From Collinsella aerofaciens (GTDB lineage: Bacteria > Actinomycetota > Coriobacteriia > Coriobacteriales > Coriobacteriaceae), in assembly GCA_014846205.1 (NCBI GenBank), contig RKAY01000087.1, positions 1 to 6,759 on the forward strand: a DNA stretch of 6,759 nucleotides, given 5' to 3'. The notes below the pieces were generated by a model, which worked only from the letters and a program-made list of their open reading frames with translations, had not been told where the DNA came from and did not search any database. Positions 1 to 4,769 of the stretch are shown here, piece after piece (position 1 is the stretch's first letter; the number at the start of each line of letters is the position of its first letter). A program made the position numbers and the translations under genes.

Positions 1-39
1 GGGGGAGTGCAATGGGCGAAGCCGAGCCGGTCGGGCACC

Positions 40-65
40 AAAAAAGCGGACGCCGTAGCGCCCGC
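40..65 (-). terminator. Intrinsic terminator of trpS
   Basis: Read on the minus strand, an 8-bp stem (GCGGGCGC pairing with GCGTCCGC, one G-U) closes a TACG loop on a C-G pair, which is a UNCG-type stable tetraloop. A run of six T follows at once. It starts 36 nt after the trpS stop codon, the usual place for a Rho-independent terminator. Positions 1-39 beyond it are too short to assign. Confidence 0.9.
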
Positions 66-101
66 CCAAAAGCAATCGAAAGCTCAAACTAGCAGATCGG
101 T

Positions 102-1151
102 CTAGTACACCATGCCCATGGCGTCCCGAACCTCGGCCAGAGTCTGCTCGGCGATCTCGTTGGCACGACGGTTGCCCTCGTGCAGCACGTCCTTCACATA
201 GTCCAGATCGTTCTCATAGCGCTGGCGGCGCTCGCGGATCGGCGCGAAGTACTCGTTGACGGCCTCGGTCACGTACTTCTTGAGCTGGCCAGAGCCGCCC
301 ATGCCAATCTCCTCGGCAATCTCGACCTCGGAACGGCCGGTGCAGATGGCGGCCGTCGAAAGCAGGCCGGACACGCCGGGGCGGTTCTCGGGATCAAACG
401 TGATCATGCGCTCGGAGTCGGTCTGGCTCTTCTTGATGCGCTTGGCCGTCTCCTCGGCGGTCATCGAGATGTTGATGGCGTTGCCGTAGCTCTTGCTCAT
501 CTTGCGACCGTCCAGGCCGGGCAGTAGCGGGGTCTCGGACAGCAGCGCGTCGACCTCGGGGAATACCTTGCCGTAGCGGTTGTTAAAGCGGCGGGCGATG
601 GTGCGGGTGAGCTCGATGTGCGGCAGCTGGTCGCGACCGACGGGCACCACGTTGCCCTTGCAGAACAGGATGTCGCAGGCCTGGTGCACCGGGTAGGTGA
701 GCAGAAGGCCGGTGAGCTCGTGGCCCGAGGCCTCCATCTCGGCCTTGACCGTGGGATTGCGCGCCAGCTCGGCCTCGGACACCAGCGACAGGAACGGCAG
801 CATGAGCTGGTTGGCGGCGGGCACGGCGGAGTGCGCGTAGATCATGGTCTTGTCGGGGTCGATGCCGCAGGCAAGGTAGTCCATGACCATGTTGTACACG
901 TTGTCCTGGATGTGCTCGGTGGTGTCGCGGTCGGTGATGACCTGGTAGTCGGCGATGAGCACGTTGGTCTTGGCGCCCATGTTCTGCAGCTCCACGCGGC
1001 CCTTGAGGGTGCCAAAGTAGTGGCCCAGGTGCAAGCGTCCGGTAGGGCGGTCACCGGTAAGCATGGTGAACTTCTCGGGCGTCTTGGCCAGGCCCTCGCG
1101 AATGGCGTTGCTCTTTTGCAGCGCGACTTCGTAGCTGTTCTCGTTTGGCAT
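102..1151 (-). CDS. trpS: Tryptophanyl-tRNA synthetase (TrpRS)
   Basis: A 349-aa class I aminoacyl-tRNA synthetase that charges tRNA-Trp with tryptophan using ATP, in the cytoplasm. The class I signatures are clear: the HIGH-type motif HLGH at residues 41-44, preceded by LTGDRPTGRL, and KMSKS at 217-221. Between them lies VGRDQLPHIELTR (171-183), the family's conserved tRNA and tryptophan-pocket region. Length fits bacterial TrpRS (about 330-350 aa). The open frame continues 51 codons upstream to 1304, but the ATG at 1151 is chosen because a good Shine-Dalgarno, AGGAG, lies 5 nt before it and the protein then starts where the family does. A terminator follows the stop. The gene lies downstream of the TagO/WecA-like gene on the same strand, with 159 nt between them, so it probably has its own promoter; only a TATCAT box (1183-1188) without a good -35 is visible. 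Confidence 0.97.
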   Translation of the reverse strand: MPNENSYEVALQKSNAIREGLAKTPEKFTMLTGDRPTGRLHLGHYFGTLKGRVELQNMGAKTNVLIADYQVITDRDTTEHIQDNVYNMVMDYLACGIDPDKTMIYAHSAVPAANQLMLPFLSLVSEAELARNPTVKAEMEASGHELTGLLLTYPVHQACDILFCKGNVVPVGRDQLPHIELTRTIARRFNNRYGKVFPEVDALLSETPLLPGLDGRKMSKSYGNAINISMTAEETAKRIKKSQTDSERMITFDPENRPGVSGLLSTAAICTGRSEVEIAEEIGMGGSGQLKKYVTEAVNEYFAPIRERRQRYENDLDYVKDVLHEGNRRANEIAEQTLAEVRDAMGMVY

Positions 1152-1156
1152 GATTG

Positions 1157-1161
1157 CTCCT
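1157..1161 (-). promoter_or_regulatory. Shine-Dalgarno of trpS
   Basis: AGGAG on the minus strand, 5 nt before the ATG at 1151. It decides the start against the 51-codon upstream extension, whose Arg/Pro-rich sequence does not resemble a synthetase N-terminus. Confidence 0.85.
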
Positions 1162-1280
1162 AACGTATGTTCATGGGTCAAGATGATAACGCGTTTATTG
1201 GAGGGTCGGGGCGTAAGCAGGCGAGGGGCGAAAGAGTGGCGGCTTGCGCGATGGGTGCGGCGCGGCTGCACTTGGCCAAC

Positions 1281-1305
1281 GGTGCCTGGGCGCATCCTCG
1301 GCACC
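1281..1305 (-). terminator. Hairpin just after the tagO-like gene, possible weak terminator
   Basis: GGTGCC and GGCACC form a 6-bp inverted repeat with a 13-nt loop, starting 6 nt beyond the stop codon of the upstream membrane transferase gene. There is no T-tract on the minus strand, so it may be an mRNA 3'-end stabiliser or a weak or factor-dependent terminator rather than a true intrinsic one. Transcription may continue into trpS. Confidence 0.3.
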
Positions 1306-1310
1306 TTGCC

Positions 1311-2510
1311 CTAGAGCTTGTGGTGGCGCTCTTCCTTACGTTCCTCGGCTGCCTGCTCCTCTTGTTTAAAGGCGGGGTCGTCGGGGGTTACCAGCTCGTC
1401 TTCGTGCGTGCGCTTGTTGTAATGGTGGCGCAGCACGGGCTCAAACAGGTGCAGGTGCTTGGCGAAGGCCGCCGAGCCAATGGCGAGCACGGTAAAGATG
1501 AGCACGCGCATGGGGACCTCGACCTGATTGATGGCGGCGGCGCCGGCCGAAAGCATAATGCACCAGGCGTAGATGAGCAGTACGGCCTGCTTTTGGTTGT
1601 AGCCCTCTTGAATGAGGCGGTGGTGGATGTGGCCCTTGTCGGCCTGCCCAATGCTAATGTGGGCGCGCTTGCGGCGCACGATGGCGCTAAACGTGTCGAT
1701 GATGGGCACGCCGGCCACGATGAGCGGGATGATGAGCGAGGTGAGTGCGGCGGTGCGGCTCACGTTGAGCAGCGATATGGAGCCCAGCGCAAAGCCCAGC
1801 AGCAGCGAACCCGAGTCGCCCAAGAAGATACTCGCGGGGTTGAAGTTGTAGCGCAAAAAGGCCAGGCAGGCGCCAAACAACGCGATGGAGAGTGCGGCGG
1901 CATCGATGCGGCCCGATAGAACGGCCATCGAGAACATCGTGAACGATGCGATGCCGCAGATACCCGTCGCCAGGCCGTCAAGGCCGTCGATGAGGTTGAT
2001 GATATTGGTGAACGCAACCAGGTAGACCACGGTGATGGGATAGGCGAGCCAGCCGAGCATAATCTCACCGGGGGCAAACGGGTTGACGATGACGCCGATT
2101 TTTAGGCCGCCCACACAGGCAATGAGCGCGGCGAGCACCTGGCCGGCCAGCTTTTGCTTGGGCTTGAGCTGGAGGACGTCGTCGATCGCGCCGGTCGCAA
2201 AGATGATGGTAAAAGAAAGCGCAAGTATGGGGTAGCTAATGTGCAGACGGGGGTGGGGCACCAAAGCGGGCGGCCAGCCCAGGTACCAGGTGCCTAGGAT
2301 CTGCACGGTGCAGGCGACGACGAGGCCCAAAAAGACCGCCGTGCCGCCCATGCGCGGGATGGGCTTAGTGTTGATACGGCGCTTGGAAGGATAGTCGACG
2401 GCGTCGAGCTTGATTGCCAGGCGCTTGACCAGGGGCACCGCAAGGAAGGTCGTGATAAAAGCCGCGACCGCCACGCACAGGTACGGTATGAAGCTCGTGG
2501 AGGAAACCAT
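1311..2510 (-). CDS. Undecaprenyl-phosphate sugar-1-phosphate transferase (TagO/WecA family)
   Basis: A 399-aa polytopic membrane enzyme of the MraY/WecA/TagO family. These transfer a sugar 1-phosphate, usually GlcNAc-1-P from UDP-GlcNAc, to undecaprenyl phosphate, the first step of teichoic acid or other surface glycopolymer synthesis, with the active site on the cytoplasmic face. Family marks: PIPRMGG (50-56) after the first membrane segment, the DD pair at 110-111, NLIDGLDGLATG (172-183), FLGDSGS (229-235) and the HIHH motif (294-297) in the last large cytoplasmic loop. About ten hydrophobic segments are visible, then a charged 40-residue cytoplasmic tail. HIHH favours WecA/TagO over MraY; the exact sugar cannot be told. 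The start is uncertain: ATG at 2510 gives a family-like N-terminus but lacks a clear Shine-Dalgarno; an in-frame GTG at 2558 would add 16 residues. No other cell-wall gene adjoins it in the window. Confidence 0.9.
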   Translation of the reverse strand: MVSSTSFIPYLCVAVAAFITTFLAVPLVKRLAIKLDAVDYPSKRRINTKPIPRMGGTAVFLGLVVACTVQILGTWYLGWPPALVPHPRLHISYPILALSFTIIFATGAIDDVLQLKPKQKLAGQVLAALIACVGGLKIGVIVNPFAPGEIMLGWLAYPITVVYLVAFTNIINLIDGLDGLATGICGIASFTMFSMAVLSGRIDAAALSIALFGACLAFLRYNFNPASIFLGDSGSLLLGFALGSISLLNVSRTAALTSLIIPLIVAGVPIIDTFSAIVRRKRAHISIGQADKGHIHHRLIQEGYNQKQAVLLIYAWCIMLSAGAAAINQVEVPMRVLIFTVLAIGSAAFAKHLHLFEPVLRHHYNKRTHEDELVTPDDPAFKQEEQAAEERKEERHHKL

Positions 2511-2567
2511 GAATCGATAAACCGCCAAGCGTCGAAGGAAAAGGTCAAAGGATGCCACGCCACAAAG

Positions 2568-2596
2568 GGTATAGCTGACCCATGATACTCGACCAA
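2568..2596 (-). promoter_or_regulatory. Candidate promoter of the tagO-like gene
   Basis: On the minus strand TTGGTC (2596-2591) and TATACC (2573-2568) are 17 nt apart. Both boxes are only partial matches to the sigma-70-type consensus (3/6 and 4/6). The predicted transcription start, near 2561, lies next to the in-frame GTG at 2558, so use of this promoter would give an almost leaderless mRNA if that GTG is the start. Confidence 0.3.
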
Positions 2597-2717
2597 GGAG
2601 GGTGTGAGGAATTGCACGGGACGATAATCACGTGCTTACCAGATATTCGAGTGATGGTGGGGTTCTGCCTGGTGCCTTTTGGGGATCTGGGCGGGATTTG
2701 CAATGGCGAGTTTCGGC

Positions 2718-2888
2718 AAAAGAAAACCACCCCCCACGTTACGAAAATGAACCCACCTAAAACAGGTGGGTGCCCTCATCGACTGTTCCAGCGTCCTTAA
2801 CAACGAAGGATACCTGTACTAGGTACGACTGTGTGGGCTCCCTAAATAAACGCGACGGTTCACCCAGTTGCTCCGCGGGGGGCGGAAT
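2718..2888 (-). ncRNA. Putative structured small RNA, about 171 nt, family unknown
   Basis: No credible protein is encoded here, but the minus strand looks like an independent RNA gene. A 12-bp closing stem (CCGCCCCCCGCG at 2885-2874 with CGTGGGGGGTGG at 2738-2727, two G-U pairs) brackets the element. A TATGAT box puts the predicted start at about 2888, 3 nt before the stem, and TTTTCTTTT (2726-2718) directly follows it, as in an intrinsic terminator. Inside are three local hairpins: TACCT/AGGTA (2825-2821 and 2815-2811), TCCTT/AAGGA (2810-2806 and 2798-2794), and a perfect 8-bp ACCCACCT/AGGTGGGT (2771-2764 and 2758-2751). Length, closing stem and free-standing promoter resemble 6S RNA, but the interior looks multibranched and I see no diagnostic 6S sequence. 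It is not tmRNA, RNase P RNA or SRP RNA by their conserved cores. A long leader of the tagO-like gene, starting 208 nt downstream, is the alternative. Confidence 0.5.
2751..2771 (-). repeat. Perfect 8-bp inverted repeat inside the putative RNA
   Basis: ACCCACCT and AGGTGGGT are separated by 5 nt. On the minus strand TTCATTTTCG follows, a mildly T-rich stretch, so this could act as an internal terminator or as the last hairpin of the structured RNA. On the plus strand no T-tract follows, which argues for minus-strand function. Confidence 0.7.
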
Positions 2889-2894
2889 ACCTAC

Positions 2895-2923
2895 ATCATA
2901 AAGCGGCACTTTGTGGATTCCAG
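2895..2923 (-). promoter_or_regulatory. Promoter of the putative small RNA
   Basis: Minus strand: -35-like CTGGAA (2923-2918), 17-nt spacer, -10 TATGAT (2900-2895; 5 of 6 consensus). The predicted start is the A at about 2888, just before the closing stem of the RNA. The -35 is weak (3/6), but the -10, the spacing and the position relative to the stem agree. Confidence 0.5.
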
Positions 2924-2925
2924 TC

Positions 2926-2954
2926 TTGACATTACAAAAATCGTGTCGGACGAT
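2926..2954 (+). promoter_or_regulatory. Candidate promoter of the radical SAM gene
   Basis: A perfect TTGACA (2926-2931) is followed after 17 nt by GACGAT (2949-2954), a poor -10 (3/6). Transcription would run rightwards into the radical SAM gene with a leader of about 75 nt. The box lies 3 nt from the -35 of the divergent small-RNA promoter, so the two may compete for polymerase. Confidence 0.4.
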
Positions 2955-3037
2955 TACGGCGCCTTGGGCTCGAGCCGTCCGTGCGGTTGGTCCTTTTGCG
3001 CTTGAGCTGCTGAATCGTTGTTTTGGAGCATGTTTTT

Positions 3038-3976
3038 ATGCCGACGTCGTTGACCGAACTTTTTTCGCCCGCCTGCCATTTGTGTCCGCGCCGTTGCGGT
3101 GCGGCGCGCGATGAGGGTGCGCGCGGCGTATGCGGTGCTAACGACACGCTCAAGGTGGCCCGCGCGGCGCTTCATATGTGGGAGGAGCCGCCTATCTCGG
3201 GCGAGGCGGGTTCGGGCACGATCTTCTTTAGCGGCTGCTCGCTCAAATGCGTCTATTGCCAGAACCACGAGATCTCGACGGGCAATTTTGGGCTTGAGAT
3301 TTCGCCCGAGCGCCTGGTCGAGATTATGTTGGAGCTGCAGGACCAGGGCGCGAACAATATTAACCTTGTGACGGCGACACACTACGCGCACCTGCTGCCG
3401 ACGGCGATTGCCGCGGCACGGGCGCGCGGGCTGGTCATCCCAATCGTCTACAACACGAGCGGTTATGAGCGCGCGAGTGCCGTGGCGGCGCTCGGCGATC
3501 TGGTCGATGTGTGGCTTACCGATTTTAAATATGCCGATGCGGGGCTTGCGCAGTCGCTCTCCCACATTAAGGACTACCCGCGTGTGGCCGTGTCGGGCCT
3601 GGCACAGATGGCGCGCGAGATCGAGCGCCGCGGGGGAGAGCTGGTGGACGAGGACGGGCTCATGAAGCGCGGCATGATCGTGCGTCACCTGGTACTGCCG
3701 GGACACGCGGACGATTCGTGTCGCGTACTGGACCTGGTGTGGCAGACGGTGGGTGATGTACCGATCTCGGTCATGAACCAGTACACGCCCAATGCGCTCA
3801 TGCGCGAGCAGGGCGGCGACCTGGCGCGTGCCGTGACGCGCGAGGAGTACGAGCAGGTGCTCGACCATGCCGACGACCTGGGCTTTACGACGATGTTTTG
3901 GCAAGAGGGCGGCGCGGTAGACGAGAGCTTCACCCCAGCCTTCGACACCACCGGCGTCCTTACCAGCGCAAAGTAG
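3038..3976 (+). CDS. PflX-like radical SAM protein (putative pyruvate formate-lyase activase-like)
   Basis: A 312-aa radical SAM protein. The CxxxCxxC motif that holds the catalytic 4Fe-4S cluster is C67, C71, C74, in the typical context GTIFFSGCSLKCVYCQN. Before it lie four more cysteines, CxxCPRRC (13, 16, 20) and C32, in the pattern seen in the PflX group often annotated as pyruvate formate-lyase activating enzyme-like. The family presumably generates a 5'-deoxyadenosyl radical, but its substrate is not established as far as I know, and no glycyl radical enzyme gene is visible in this window. Length fits the family. The start is the ATG at 3038, with TGGAG 9 nt before it; a TTG at 3023 in frame lies within that Shine-Dalgarno region and is less likely. 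The gene stands alone, divergent from the putative RNA, and 111 nt separate its stop from the tRNA promoter. Confidence 0.9.
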   Translation: MPTSLTELFSPACHLCPRRCGAARDEGARGVCGANDTLKVARAALHMWEEPPISGEAGSGTIFFSGCSLKCVYCQNHEISTGNFGLEISPERLVEIMLELQDQGANNINLVTATHYAHLLPTAIAAARARGLVIPIVYNTSGYERASAVAALGDLVDVWLTDFKYADAGLAQSLSHIKDYPRVAVSGLAQMAREIERRGGELVDEDGLMKRGMIVRHLVLPGHADDSCRVLDLVWQTVGDVPISVMNQYTPNALMREQGGDLARAVTREEYEQVLDHADDLGFTTMFWQEGGAVDESFTPAFDTTGVLTSAK

Positions 3977-4087
3977 TACGTACGCGGATTATGTTTCTGG
4001 GACGGGGATTAAATAATCATCGAGAGGATTGCCTGCTTGAAAGGTGGTCAAAATAGCCCCGCCCCAAAAAAGACTGGGTATTGGGCG

Positions 4088-4115
4088 TTGACAGTTTGCG
4101 AGCCGTAGGTAAAAT
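4088..4115 (+). promoter_or_regulatory. Promoter of tRNA-Ala
   Basis: A perfect -35 TTGACA (4088-4093), 16-nt spacer and TAAAAT (4110-4115; 5 of 6 consensus). The predicted start, near 4122, is about 7 nt before the mature tRNA 5' end. This is the best sigma-70-type promoter in the window. Confidence 0.8.
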
Positions 4116-4128
4116 ATCAACTTGTCCT

Positions 4129-4201
4129 GGGGACGTAGCTCAGTTGGGAGAGCGCTGCCGTCGCATGGCAGAGGCCGAGGGTTCGACTCCCTTCGTCTCC
4201 A
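4129..4201 (+). tRNA. tRNA-Ala, anticodon CGC
   Basis: A full cloverleaf of 73 nt. The acceptor stem GGGGACG pairs with CGTCTCC and includes G3-U70, the major identity element for alanyl-tRNA synthetase. The D arm is GCTC/GAGC, the anticodon stem CTGCC/GGCAG with loop GTCGCAT and anticodon CGC at 4162-4164 (reads GCG), and the T arm GAGGG/CCCTT with loop TTCGACT. The discriminator base is A. The genome continues CCC, so the CCA end is not encoded and must be added by the CCA-adding enzyme. Confidence 0.96.
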
Positions 4202-4215
4202 CCCTTGGATTTGAT

Positions 4216-4247
4216 AAGCCGCTGACATTGTGTCGGCGGCTTTTTTT
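4216..4247 (+). terminator. Intrinsic terminator of tRNA-Ala
   Basis: AGCCGCTGACA (4217-4227) pairs over 11 bp with TGTCGGCGGCT (4231-4241), one T-G wobble, with a 3-nt loop, followed by a run of seven T. It begins about 15 nt after the tRNA. Its sequence also contains a promoter-like pair for the next gene (CTGACA, 17 nt, TTTAAA at 4222-4250). Confidence 0.93.
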
Positions 4248-4266
4248 AAAAAGAAAGGGCTGTACT

Positions 4267-4686
4267 ATGGCCGAGCTTGAGTCCCAACCACTGTCTGCCG
4301 AGGAGCGCGCCGAGTTGGAAGAGCTCCGCGCCGAGAAGGCCCGCCGCGAGGAGCAGGAAAAGGCTCGTCGCGAGCGCGAGGAGCTGGCCGCCCTGCGCAC
4401 CGAGCGTGCGAAGGCCGATGAGGCCGCTGCCAAGGGCGCATCCGAGCCAGCGCCCGCCGCGCCCAAACCTCAGCCTAAAAAAGCCGCTCGTCCCAAGCCC
4501 GTCGATTCCAAGCCGAGCCGTGACGAGATGACGTTTGCCCAGCGCATGGTCACCTCTAAAGAGCCTGTGGACGAGGACGATATCCCCGGCATGCCGCCGG
4601 CTCAAAAGCTCATCATCGCGCTCGCCCTGATTGGGTTTATCGTTTTTATGGGCTACACGATCACGGGCAGCATGGGGCTGCACTAA
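4267..4686 (+). CDS. Small charged coiled-coil protein with C-terminal membrane anchor, function unknown
   Basis: I do not recognise this 139-aa protein. Residues 11-53 are very rich in Glu, Arg, Lys and Ala, with the pattern of a charged helix or coiled coil. Residues 58-85 form an Ala/Pro/Lys-rich linker. A soluble stretch (86-114) with the acidic run VDEDD follows, and then one hydrophobic segment at about 115-134 (LIIALALIGFIVFMGYTI) and a five-residue tail. This layout suggests a tail-anchored inner-membrane protein with a cytoplasmic N-terminus. The start is the ATG at 4267, with AAAGGG 7 nt before it; the frame stays open upstream through the tRNA, which is accidental. It lies 19 nt after the tRNA terminator T-tract and 83 nt before pncB. 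With so little room it must use read-through from the tRNA promoter or a promoter inside the terminator. Third-position GC bias supports real coding. Confidence 0.82.
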   Translation: MAELESQPLSAEERAELEELRAEKARREEQEKARREREELAALRTERAKADEAAAKGASEPAPAAPKPQPKKAARPKPVDSKPSRDEMTFAQRMVTSKEPVDEDDIPGMPPAQKLIIALALIGFIVFMGYTITGSMGLH

Positions 4687-4769
4687 CTGAACCGCACCCG
4701 GCGCCCCGCTCGCATATTCCGCCCCGCCCAACCCTCAACCTCTACACAACGTATTCGAAAGGTCGCCCC

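Noticed and set aside
618..1163. 181-codon plus-strand frame opposite trpS, and a similar 250-codon frame over 1167-1919
   Set aside because: Shadows of trpS and the membrane transferase gene; Gly/Val/His-rich repetitive composition, no motifs.
1152..1304. Upstream extension of trpS by 51 codons
   Set aside because: Arg/Pro/His-rich sequence unlike a synthetase N-terminus, and the ATG at 1151 has its own good Shine-Dalgarno.
2582..2800. 72-codon plus-strand frame with GGAGG (2597-2601) near its start
   Set aside because: No family resemblance, runs through the hairpins of the putative RNA, and the purine motif lies inside the frame rather than before a start.
2811..2874. Loose resemblance to a c-di-AMP (ydaO) riboswitch on the minus strand: GGGTGAA, then AGGG, then ACAG and ACCTAGTA in the same order
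   Set aside because: Several near-invariant bases differ and the outer helix expected for that riboswitch cannot be formed at the right place; a covariance-model hit would revive it.
2954..3904. Long minus-strand open frame (316 codons) almost fully opposite the radical SAM gene
   Set aside because: The plus strand carries clear family motifs; the antisense frame is Arg/His-rich without a domain, as expected from high third-position GC.
3987..4018. Inverted repeat GATTAT/ATAATC after the radical SAM gene
   Set aside because: Short AT stem with a 20-nt loop and no T-tract, so not a convincing terminator or operator.
3989..4228. Minus-strand frame containing WRRRESNPRPLPCDG
   Set aside because: This is the well-known false protein made by reading a tRNA gene backwards; the tRNA-Ala explains it.
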